Below are positions 1-6,805 of a stretch of DNA of 8,960 nt, piece by piece. The number at the start of each line of letters is the position of its first letter. Position 1 is the first letter of the stretch. A model generated the notes under the pieces. The model was not told where the DNA came from, did no database searches, and was given only the letters and a program-made list of their open reading frames with translations. The DNA lies in the NCBI GenBank assembly GCA_038239195.1, contig JBBSEZ010000405.1, positions 1 to 8,960 of the forward strand, in the 5' to 3' direction. Source of the stretch: JBBSEZ01 sp038239195 (GTDB taxonomy: Bacteria; Planctomycetota; Planctomycetia; Gemmatales; Gemmataceae). A program made the position numbers and the translations under genes.

Positions 1-18
1 GATCGCTAATTAGCGATC
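1..18. repeat. 18-bp perfect palindrome
   Basis: GATCGCTAATTAGCGATC equals its own reverse complement over all 18 bases. It begins at the first base of the window and may extend further left. It is followed by CGACGC, so it shares the TAGCGA...CGACGC wording with the inverted repeat at 4202-4254. It could be the 3' end of a terminator or dispersed repeat belonging to an unseen upstream gene, or an operator. The sequence does not decide between these. Confidence 0.6.
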
Positions 19-25
19 GACGCCC

Positions 26-67
26 CCGGAGGCGGGAAAGTCGAGCACGCAACTGCCCCGCCTCTGG
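26..67. repeat. 11-bp inverted repeat with 20-nt loop
   Basis: CCGGAGGCGGG (26-36) pairs with CCCGCCTCTGG (57-67) around a 20-nt loop; ten pairs are Watson-Crick and one is G-U (28/65). No T run follows, so it is not a textbook intrinsic terminator. It sits between the palindrome at 1-18 and the first gene, 87 nt before that start codon. It may end an upstream transcript or act in the leader of the acyltransferase-ligase gene. Apart from these structures, positions 1-153 show no gene and no convincing promoter hexamers. Confidence 0.5.
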
Positions 68-139
68 CGAGGTAGTTACCGATACGCTAAAGTGCTGAAC
101 ATCCCGGTGCCCGTGCCCGCCCGCGCTCGCCGACAGCCC

Positions 140-145
140 GAGGGA
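140..145 (+). promoter_or_regulatory. Ribosome binding site for the acyltransferase-ligase gene
   Basis: GAGGGA ends 8 nt before the ATG at 154. It also lies 3 nt before an ATG at 149 in another frame, which is too close and leads only to a short frame ending at 394. The spacing therefore supports 154 as the start. Confidence 0.65.
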
Positions 146-153
146 ACCATGCC

Positions 154-2811
154 ATGCTCAACCTGTGCCGCTTTCCGCTCTGGCTGTTCGCTCGCGTGGT
201 CCTGGCGCTGCGCTACCGCGTTCGTCTGCATGGCCTGGAGAAAGTGCGCGACCTCAAAGGCCCCACCCTCATCCTGCCCAACCACCCCGCCTTCATCGAT
301 CCCGTCATTGCCCTCACCTTTCTCTGGCCCACCCTGCGGCCGCGCCCGCTCCTCTTCGAGGGCAACTTCAACAACCCCCTTTTCTACCCTCTGATGAAGT
401 TGCTCGACGCCCTGCGCGTGCCCGACCTCGACCAGGCCAGCGCCGAGGCCCGCGTTCGCACCGAGGAGGCGATCCAGGGCATCATCGAGGCCCTGAAGGC
501 GGGGCAGAACGTCATCCTCTGGCCCTCCGGCCGCCTGTCGCGCACCGGGCCCGAACATCTCGGCGCCGCCCGCACCGTCGCCGACGTGCTCCGCGCCGTC
601 CCCGAAGTCAACGTGGTGCTCGTCCGCACGCGCGGCCTCTGGGGCAGTTCGTTCAGCTACGCCCGCACCGGCGAGCGGCCCGCCTTCGTCAAGCGGCTCC
701 TCCGCGGCGCCGGGCTCCTCCTCGCCAACCTCTTCTTGTTCGCCCCGCGCCGCAACGTCGATCTCACCCTCGAACACGTGGACCGCGCCAGCCTCCCCCT
801 GCCGCGCCGCGAGCTGCTCAACCCCCGGCTCGAGGCCTGGTACAACGCCGGCGACCCAGAAAAGCCTTCCTTCGTCCCTGGCCACTTCCTCTTCGGGCCG
901 CGAACGTTCGAGTTTCCGCCGCTTCCCAGCGGCGACGACTTCGACCTCGCCAAGGTCAAGCCCGAGACGCGCAGCGCCGTCAACGAGATGGTCGCCGAGA
1001 AGCTCGGCCGACCCCTCGCCGAGAACGAGCTCGGGCCCGAGTTGTCGCTCGACAACCTCGGCATGGACAGCCTCGACCGCATGGAGCTGAGCCTGAACGT
1101 CGAGCGGCGTTTCGGCTTCACCGGCGATCAGGTGCCGGCCAACCTCGGCCAGCTCTACGCCCTCGCCCAGGGCCTGCTCGAGCGCGAGCCGCCCAAGCCG
1201 CCGCCCGCGGCCTGGTTCAGCCCGCCGTCCGACGAGCGCCTCCTCGAGGTCCTCGCCGACACCGTCGCCGAGGCGTTCGTCAAGCGGGCCCTGGCCAACC
1301 GCAAGGACGTTGCCTGCGCCGACGACCGCTCCGGCGCCCTCACCTACGAGCGCCTGCTCGTCGGCGCCCTCCTCATGGCCCGGCGCTTCGCCAAATTGCC
1401 GGGCGAGAACGTCGGGCTGTTGCTGCCCTCGTCGGTCGGCTGCGACGTGGCCCTGATGGGGCTCTACCTGGCGGGCAAGGTGCCGGTGGTGCTCAACTGG
1501 ACGACCGGGCCCGCCAACCTGGCCCACGCCGCCAAGACAATGGGCCTGGCGCACGTCGTCTCCTCGAAGGCCTTCATCGATCGCCTCGGCGTGCAGGTCG
1601 CCGGGACCGACTACCTCTTCCTCGAAGAGCTCGGCAAGGGCATCGGCAGGTTCGAGAGGTTGCGCGCGCTGCTCGGGGCCCGCTGGTTCCCTGGCAGCAC
1701 GATCCGCTCGGTGCCCCGGCCCGATCCCGACAAGCCTGCCGTGGTGCTGTTCACCAGCGGCTCGGAGAAGGCGCCCAAGGCGGTGCCCCTGACGCACCGC
1801 AACCTCCTCACCAATCAGAGGTCGGGCATCGAGGTCTTGCAGGTGACGCGCAAGGACTCGATCCTCGGCTTCCTGCCCGCCTTCCACAGCTTCGGCATGT
1901 CGATCACCGGCCTCTTTCCGCTGCTGACCGGGATGCGCGTGGTGCGCCACCCCGACCCGACCGACGCCGCCGCCCTCGCGCGCAAGGTCGGCGCCTACAA
2001 GCCGACCATTTTCGTGGGCACGCCGACGTTCGCCAGCTACGTGCTGGAGCGCGCCGAGCCGGGCGAACTGGCGTCGTTGCGCATGGTCATCGTCGGCGCC
2101 GAGAAGTGTCCGCAGGTCGTGTTCGACCGATTCGCCGAGGCCGCGCCGGGGGCGGTGGTGCTGGAGGGCTATGGCATCACGGAGTGCTCGCCGGTGGTGT
2201 CGGTCAACGCGCCGGGCGCCAACAAGCCGGGCACGGTCGGCAAGCCGATGCCGTGCGTCGAGGTCTGCGTGATCGACCTGGAGAGCGAGAAGGCACTGCC
2301 CCAGGGCCAGTTGGGCATGCTGCTGGTGGCCGGGCCGACCGTGTTCCCCGGCTACCTCGGCTACGACGGCCCTTCGCCGTTCCGCGAGCGCGACGGCAAG
2401 CGATGGTACGCGACGGGCGACCTCGTCCAGATCGACCCGGAGGGCTACGTACGCTTCTCGGGACGGTTGAAGCGCTTCATCAAGGCGGGCGGCGAGATGA
2501 TCTCGCTGCCGGCGCTGGAGGAGCCATTCGCGAAGCACTTCCCGCCCACCAAGGACGGGCCGCGCGTCGCGGTGGAGGGGGTGGAGCTCGAGGGTGGCGG
2601 GCGGCGGGTGGTACTGTTCAGCACGGCGCCGATGACGCTGCAAGAAGCGAACGGCCTGCTCGCCAAGGAGGGCTTCCAGGGCGTGATGCGCCTCGACGAG
2701 GTGCGCCCCATCGACCGGCTGCCGGTGCTGGGGACGGGCAAGACCGACTACAAGGTGCTGCGGGCGCAGGTGCTGGCGGGCAAGCGCGAGACGGAGGGGG
2801 CCTTGCGATGA
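154..2811 (+). CDS. PlsC acyltransferase / acyl carrier / AMP-dependent acyl ligase fusion
   Basis: This 885-residue protein has three domains. Residues 1 to about 245 are a PlsC-type glycerophospholipid acyltransferase with the NHxxxxD motif (N43, H44, D49), a second motif near FEGNFNN (68-74) and a third at WPSGRLSR (123-130), where Ser replaces the usual Glu of FPEG. Residues about 265-345 are an acyl carrier domain with LGMDSL; S306 is the expected phosphopantetheine site. Residues about 355-880 are an adenylate-forming ligase with TSGSEKAPK (534-542), EGYGITE (671-677), YATGDL (752-757), SGRLKRFIKAGGE (769-781) and catalytic K863 in GTGKTDYK. E. coli Aas (about 719 residues) has acyltransferase and ligase but no carrier domain. 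The inferred role is to activate a free fatty acid, load it on the built-in carrier and transfer it to a lysophospholipid at the membrane. The N-terminus is amphipathic and no transporter domain is present. The stop overlaps the next gene by 4 nt. Domain calls are firm; substrate is unknown. Confidence 0.9.
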   Translation: MLNLCRFPLWLFARVVLALRYRVRLHGLEKVRDLKGPTLILPNHPAFIDPVIALTFLWPTLRPRPLLFEGNFNNPLFYPLMKLLDALRVPDLDQASAEARVRTEEAIQGIIEALKAGQNVILWPSGRLSRTGPEHLGAARTVADVLRAVPEVNVVLVRTRGLWGSSFSYARTGERPAFVKRLLRGAGLLLANLFLFAPRRNVDLTLEHVDRASLPLPRRELLNPRLEAWYNAGDPEKPSFVPGHFLFGPRTFEFPPLPSGDDFDLAKVKPETRSAVNEMVAEKLGRPLAENELGPELSLDNLGMDSLDRMELSLNVERRFGFTGDQVPANLGQLYALAQGLLEREPPKPPPAAWFSPPSDERLLEVLADTVAEAFVKRALANRKDVACADDRSGALTYERLLVGALLMARRFAKLPGENVGLLLPSSVGCDVALMGLYLAGKVPVVLNWTTGPANLAHAAKTMGLAHVVSSKAFIDRLGVQVAGTDYLFLEELGKGIGRFERLRALLGARWFPGSTIRSVPRPDPDKPAVVLFTSGSEKAPKAVPLTHRNLLTNQRSGIEVLQVTRKDSILGFLPAFHSFGMSITGLFPLLTGMRVVRHPDPTDAAALARKVGAYKPTIFVGTPTFASYVLERAEPGELASLRMVIVGAEKCPQVVFDRFAEAAPGAVVLEGYGITECSPVVSVNAPGANKPGTVGKPMPCVEVCVIDLESEKALPQGQLGMLLVAGPTVFPGYLGYDGPSPFRERDGKRWYATGDLVQIDPEGYVRFSGRLKRFIKAGGEMISLPALEEPFAKHFPPTKDGPRVAVEGVELEGGGRRVVLFSTAPMTLQEANGLLAKEGFQGVMRLDEVRPIDRLPVLGTGKTDYKVLRAQVLAGKRETEGALR

Positions 2812-4205
2812 CGCACGGCGAGGCGATCCTGACGGACGTCTGCGAACACCCCGACGACGACCTGCCGCGCCTGGCCTACGCCGACTGGCTGGAGGAGCAG
2901 GGCCAGGCCGAGCGGGCCGAGCTCATTCGCGTGCAGCTCGAACGGGCTGGCCTGGCCGAACACGATCCCCGCGCCGAACGCCTGCAAGAGCGAGAAGGCG
3001 ACCTGCTGGAGGAGCACGGCGACGCCTGGCTGGGGCCCCTGCGCCGGGTGGTCAAGGGCCACGAGTACCGTCGCGGCTTCGTCGAGCGGGTGGAACTGCC
3101 GGCGGTGAGCTTCCTCCAGCGCGCCGACGCCTTGTTCCGCGCGGCCCCGGTCCGCTATGTCTGCCTGGAGAACTTCGACCGGCACCTCCGAGAGCTCGCC
3201 GCCTGCCCCGGCCTCGCCCGGCTGCGCCGGCTCGAGTTGCCGGACGACGCCCTGACGGCGGCGCAGCTCCGCCGGTTGCTCTCCTCCCCTCACCTGAGCA
3301 ACCTGACCGAACTGGGCCTCATGGGGTGCGAGTTGCGAGGCGCCGCCATCGCGGCCCTGGCGGAACTGCCCCTGCTCGGCCGGCTCACCCACCTCAACCT
3401 GAACAACACCGGCCTCGGGCGGGCCGGCGTCGCCGCGCTGGCTGGCTCGCCCTACCTGGCTAGCCTGACCGACCTCAGGGTGAGCGGCAACCGCATCGAC
3501 GACGACGCGCTCGCGACGCTGGCCGCCTCGCCCCACCTGGGCCGCCTCCGGCACCTCGACCTGAGCTACAACCGGCTGGGGCGCGGCGCCGGCCGTGCCC
3601 TGGCCGGGGCGCGCTCGATGCTGAACCTCACCCACCTCAATTTGCACTTCAACGAGATCGGCCCAACCGGGGCGCGAGCCCTGGCGCGCTGGCGCGGTCT
3701 GGCCAACTTGACGTACCTCGAGTTCGCCTTCAACGAAATTCGCGATGCGGGCGTGCGCGCCCTGGCCGCCTCGCTCCACCTGCGCCGGCTGACGAGCCTC
3801 GACCTGAGCCACACCAAGATGACCGACGCGGGCGCCGCGGCCCTGGCCCGTTCGCCCATTCTGGCCTCCGTCAACTCGCTCTCGCTCGAGTACAACAACC
3901 TCACCGAGACACGCGTGCGCGCCCTGGCGGCTTCGCCCCACCTGGCCAACCTGACGCACCTTCAACTGGGCAACAACGAGCTCGGCCCCGCAGCCGCCGA
4001 GGCGCTGGCGCAGTCCACGGCGCTGCCGAGGCTGGCCCGGCTCGACCTCCAGGACAACCCCATCGGCGACGCCGGCGCCAAGGCGCTGGCCGCTTCCAGC
4101 TCGCTCCCGAGCCTCCGCGCGGTGAGCATCAGCCGCGGCGACGCGGGGACGGCCGGGCGCAGGGCGCTGAAGAAGCGCCTGGGCAAGGGGCTGCGGACGG
4201 TTTAG
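2808..4205 (+). CDS. TIGR02996-type leucine-rich-repeat protein
   Basis: The product has 465 residues. Residues about 3-45 (DDDLPRLAYADWLEEQG and the RAELIRVQ that follows) match the repeat-companion domain TIGR02996, common in Gemmata-like planctomycetes. A linker region runs to about 138, then eleven leucine-rich repeats of exactly 27 residues fill 139-435, and a basic tail (KKRLGKGLRTV) closes the protein. The repeats resemble the ribonuclease-inhibitor type (LxxLxLxxNxL, then a helix rich in RALAASP), so a curved protein-binding solenoid is expected. There is no signal peptide or membrane segment, so it is probably cytoplasmic. The ATG at 2808 overlaps the preceding stop (ATGA), with GGAGGGGG at 2793-2800, so translation is likely coupled to the lipid enzyme. 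The frame is open back to 165, but that stretch only shadows the upstream gene. The binding partner is unknown; an adaptor role for the lipid enzyme is conjecture. Confidence 0.9.
   Translation: MTHGEAILTDVCEHPDDDLPRLAYADWLEEQGQAERAELIRVQLERAGLAEHDPRAERLQEREGDLLEEHGDAWLGPLRRVVKGHEYRRGFVERVELPAVSFLQRADALFRAAPVRYVCLENFDRHLRELAACPGLARLRRLELPDDALTAAQLRRLLSSPHLSNLTELGLMGCELRGAAIAALAELPLLGRLTHLNLNNTGLGRAGVAALAGSPYLASLTDLRVSGNRIDDDALATLAASPHLGRLRHLDLSYNRLGRGAGRALAGARSMLNLTHLNLHFNEIGPTGARALARWRGLANLTYLEFAFNEIRDAGVRALAASLHLRRLTSLDLSHTKMTDAGAAALARSPILASVNSLSLEYNNLTETRVRALAASPHLANLTHLQLGNNELGPAAAEALAQSTALPRLARLDLQDNPIGDAGAKALAASSSLPSLRAVSISRGDAGTAGRRALKKRLGKGLRTV
3222..4112 (+). repeat. Eleven in-register 81-nt coding repeats (LRR array)
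   Basis: Eleven consecutive units of 27 codons (residues 139-165 through 409-435 of the LRR protein) follow one another without a single insertion or deletion. The shared pattern is LTxLxLxxNxLxxxGxxALAxSPxLxx. Amino-acid wording has diverged between units, so this is an old expanded array rather than a recent duplication. A partial twelfth unit (LRAVSIS) follows before the basic tail. Confidence 0.9.
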
Positions 4206-4254
4206 CGACGCTTCGGAGAACGTTGGGCCGCACGCTTCTGCGAAGCGTCGCTAA
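4202..4254. terminator. Likely bidirectional terminator between convergent genes
   Basis: TTAGCGACGCTTCG (4202-4215) and CGAAGCGTCGCTAA (4241-4254) form a perfect 14-bp stem with a 25-nt loop. The stem contains the TAG stop of the LRR gene (4203-4205) and ends 2 nt from the hydrolase stop codon on the other strand. It fills almost the whole 51-nt gap between two converging genes, so a role in ending transcription from both sides is likely. There is no long T tract on either side. An alternative hairpin inside it, ACGCTTC (4232-4238) with GAAGCGT (4242-4248) and a 3-nt loop, would compete with the long stem. Confidence 0.65.
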
Positions 4255-4256
4255 CC

Positions 4257-6269
4257 TCACAGCAGCCCCACCAACTCCCCCGGCGCTTCCCCGGCGCGCA
4301 CCGTCAGCCGCCCCTCCGCCTTCGCCAGCCGATACGCCTTGCGCGTGAAGGCGAACGCGGTTCGCAGCGCCTTCTCCTCCAACTTCTTGCCGTCGGCCCC
4401 CATCCCGCCGGCGATCAGCAGCTTGCGCGGCGCCGCCAGCGCTGCCAGGTGCTGCACGTCGCCGGCGCGCAGGATGCCCGGCGCCAGCAGCCCCATGCGC
4501 GTCCCCGGCGGGTAGGCCGTCGTCGTCACGAAGCTGGCCGGCGCCCCGACGGCGGCGAGCGAGACGGCCTGGTCGAGCAGCCCCGCCCCGGCCAGCACCA
4601 CCACTCCCGCCTGGCCCAGGCCGACCACCGCGAGCCGGTCGCGCAGCAGCCCTGGCTGCACTGCCATGAACGCCAGCACACAGCGCACGTCGATCAGCCA
4701 CTGGCCCAGCAGCGGCCGGCCGATCCACACCGCGTGCTCGGCGCTGTTATGGTCGGGGGCAACTCCGACGCGGTCGCTCGCCGGCTTCGCCTGGCCCGTG
4801 GCCCGAAGGTCTGGCGCGTAGACGGCCCAGCCCTTGGCCACCAGCTCGGCCGCCAGGGGGTGCTTGAGCGCCTCGACCTTGCCTTCGAGGTGCAGCAGGA
4901 CGCAGGCGGGGACTTTCCCCCCCAGGGCCCCCTTGAAGCGCACGGCCACCGACAGCGGCAGGCCCGGCTCGGGGGTGAGCGTCAGCGAGTTGGTGGTCAC
5001 GCCGGCGCTCGTCTCGCCCTTGCCGAACTTGCCGGCAGGGCGGCCCGGCGCCGGCACCGGCCCGAGCGCCTTGCCCAGCTCGGCGCCTATCGTCGCGGCC
5101 CGCGCCTCCCACGCCTCCTTGTGATCGAGCTTCGCATCGCGGAAGGGGGCCAGGAGCGCCTGCGCCTCGCGGGCGGCGAACGTCGGCGGGAACAGGAAGC
5201 CGGGCGGGCGCTTCCCGCCCGGGAAGCAGGCCAGGTCTTCCGGCTTCTCGATCGCGTGCTTTGGCTCGGGGATCGGCTTGCCTGTCCCCTCGTTCTTGAG
5301 CCAGCGCGTCATCCAGCCGTACATCGCCTCGCGCATCGGCTGGTTGTAGGCGTGCGGCGACTCGAACGTGTCGTGGCGCAACTTCTCGCCGGCGTCGTAG
5401 AGCTTGTAGATCGCTTTTGTCCGCACCAGGGCCTTGCGGGCCTCGCCGATGCTGAACTGGAACGCGTCGCGCGTGGCGTTGATGACGAGCAGGGCGCGCG
5501 GGGCCACCAGCCCCAGCACGTCGCCCTCCTCGGTGAAGCGCAGGGCGCCCGGCAGCACCTCGCACACGCAGCAGGCGGCGCGCAGATACGCCTGGTAGCT
5601 CCCCACCGAGCAGACCGGCACGACCGCCTTGAAGCGCTCGTCGAGGGCGCCGGCGTACATGCTCTGGTTGCCCCCGCCCGACGCCCCCGTGATGCCCAGC
5701 CGCTCGGCATCGACCTCGGGCCGAGCGCACAGGTAATCGACGGCCCGGCGGTTGTCGTAGACCTGCATGCCCAGGAGCGTGTGCCCCGCCGGCCAGAGCG
5801 TGCTGCCCAGCAAGGCCCCGTGGTAGCCAACCCCGGCCGGGTGGCGCTCGCCGGCGCTGAAGGCATCGACCGCCAGCACGAAGAAGCCGAGTTGTACCAG
5901 CCCCAGGCAGCGCGCCTGGATCACCGGGTCGCGCCGCGCCCCGGCGAAATGGCCGTGAACGCACAGCACCGCAGGGCGCTTGCCGCGCGCCGGCTCGGGC
6001 ACGTAGGCGGTGGACGACACCCACACGCCGGGGCGCGACTGGAAGACGACTTTTTCGATCCGGTATCCGGCCCGCTTGAGTGTGCCGACGACGCGGGGCC
6101 CCAGGGCGCAGGCCTTCTCGGGAAACGGGCCCATCGCGGCGAACGCGTCGGCGCGCAGTTTGGCCTTGCGCTTCTCCCAGATCAGGCGCGTGGCGGGGGC
6201 GACGTCGCCGGCGCGCAGCGCGCGAGCCTGGGCTTCGAGGAAGGCGTCGAACGTGGTGGCGTCGGGCAT
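4257..6269 (-). CDS. Acetylxylan-esterase/dienelactone-hydrolase-like double alpha/beta hydrolase
   Basis: The product has 670 residues and two hydrolase-like halves. The first (about 50-325) has VHGHFAG (104-110) as probable oxyanion region, the nucleophile elbow GASGGG with S197, an acid at D268 (NATRD) and a histidine at H306 (ESPHAYN), a complete serine-hydrolase triad. The second half (about 430-650) keeps strand-helix patterns such as WAVYAPDLRATG, but its elbow reads GLGQAG (550-555), with Gly where the serine should be, so it is probably non-catalytic. Related planctomycete esterase-like proteins are often secreted; this one shows no signal peptide and is probably cytoplasmic. GGAGAG (6275-6280) lies 5 nt before the ATG, fixing the start. 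It is the last gene of a unit led by a class V PLP enzyme and coaD, 23 nt after coaD. It likely cleaves an ester or acyl bond; carbohydrate ester, lactone and peptide substrates all remain possible. Confidence 0.85.
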   Translation of the reverse strand: MPDATTFDAFLEAQARALRAGDVAPATRLIWEKRKAKLRADAFAAMGPFPEKACALGPRVVGTLKRAGYRIEKVVFQSRPGVWVSSTAYVPEPARGKRPAVLCVHGHFAGARRDPVIQARCLGLVQLGFFVLAVDAFSAGERHPAGVGYHGALLGSTLWPAGHTLLGMQVYDNRRAVDYLCARPEVDAERLGITGASGGGNQSMYAGALDERFKAVVPVCSVGSYQAYLRAACCVCEVLPGALRFTEEGDVLGLVAPRALLVINATRDAFQFSIGEARKALVRTKAIYKLYDAGEKLRHDTFESPHAYNQPMREAMYGWMTRWLKNEGTGKPIPEPKHAIEKPEDLACFPGGKRPPGFLFPPTFAAREAQALLAPFRDAKLDHKEAWEARAATIGAELGKALGPVPAPGRPAGKFGKGETSAGVTTNSLTLTPEPGLPLSVAVRFKGALGGKVPACVLLHLEGKVEALKHPLAAELVAKGWAVYAPDLRATGQAKPASDRVGVAPDHNSAEHAVWIGRPLLGQWLIDVRCVLAFMAVQPGLLRDRLAVVGLGQAGVVVLAGAGLLDQAVSLAAVGAPASFVTTTAYPPGTRMGLLAPGILRAGDVQHLAALAAPRKLLIAGGMGADGKKLEEKALRTAFAFTRKAYRLAKAEGRLTVRAGEAPGELVGLL

Positions 6270-6292
6270 GGTTGCTCTCCGGGGTATTGTCG

Positions 6293-6805
6293 CTACGGGG
6301 CGGCCTGTCTTTCGTGGACGCGCTTCTCCAGCGCATCCTTGACCTCCGGCGGGAGGAACTTGTCGAGGTTCCCGCCGAAGGCGGCGATCTGGCGCAGCAG
6401 GGTGCTGCTCACGTGCGAATACGGCTCGCTCGCCATCAGGAACGCCGTCTCGATCTCGGGGTCGAGGTTCAGGTTCATCAGCGACATGGCGAACTCGCTC
6501 TCCATGTCGGTCGTCGTGCGCAGTCCGCGCAGCATCACCCGGGCGCCCAGCTCGCGCACGAAGGTCACCGCCAGGCCCGTGAACTCGCGGACGCGCACGT
6601 TGGGGAACGGCGCGATCACCCGACGCACCAGTTCGACGCGTTCTTCCAGCGAGAAGAAGGTCGCCTTGTCGGGGTTGATGCCGACGCCCACGATCAGCTC
6701 GTCGAAGATGCGGCTGCCGCGCCCGATGATGTCCAGATGGCCGCGGTGGACCGGGTCGAACGTCCCCGTGTAGACCGCCAGCCGATGACTCAGCCCTTTG
6801 CTCAT
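6293..6805 (-). CDS. coaD: Phosphopantetheine adenylyltransferase (CoaD)
   Basis: This enzyme transfers AMP from ATP to 4'-phosphopantetheine, giving dephospho-CoA in the fourth of the five steps from pantothenate to CoA, in the cytoplasm. The 170-residue length is close to the usual 160-170. The nucleotidyltransferase signature is clear: TGTFDPVHRGH (13-23) with H20 and H23 of the HxGH motif, RGLR (93-96), the DMESEFAMSLMN stretch (100-111) and HVSSTLLR (131-138), which matches the ISSS/T region. The ATG overlaps the stop of the upstream PLP-enzyme gene by 4 nt (ATGA), and GGAGAG lies at 6811-6816 with 5-nt spacing, inside that gene. The same Shine-Dalgarno sequence and spacing precede the downstream hydrolase. 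Its neighbours are not known CoA genes, so the operon adds little about function. No key residue appears to be missing. Confidence 0.97.
   Translation of the reverse strand: MSKGLSHRLAVYTGTFDPVHRGHLDIIGRGSRIFDELIVGVGINPDKATFFSLEERVELVRRVIAPFPNVRVREFTGLAVTFVRELGARVMLRGLRTTTDMESEFAMSLMNLNLDPEIETAFLMASEPYSHVSSTLLRQIAAFGGNLDKFLPPEVKDALEKRVHERQAAP

Noticed and set aside
59..69. Small CGCC-TCT-GGCG hairpin
   Set aside because: Four base pairs in GC-rich DNA is expected by chance, and it competes with the stronger stem at 26-67.
92..394. 100-codon frame starting at GTG 92
   Set aside because: It overlaps the start of the acyltransferase domain in another frame and is Ser/Pro/Arg-rich without a recognisable motif.
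76..2643. 855-codon open frame on the minus strand opposite the acyltransferase-ligase gene
   Set aside because: Its translation is low-complexity and rich in Arg, Glu, Gly and Ala with no domain pattern, while the plus strand carries three recognisable domains. High GC at third positions keeps antisense frames open.
165..2807. In-frame upstream extension of the LRR gene, giving a 1346-residue protein
   Set aside because: The extra 881 residues are Arg/Pro/Ala-rich shadow translation of the upstream gene. The ATG at 2808 has a strong ribosome site and starts the TIGR02996 domain directly.
4449..6773. 774-codon plus-strand frame opposite the hydrolase and coaD
   Set aside because: It spans two genes with clear catalytic motifs on the other strand and shows only His/Arg/Ala-rich low-complexity sequence.
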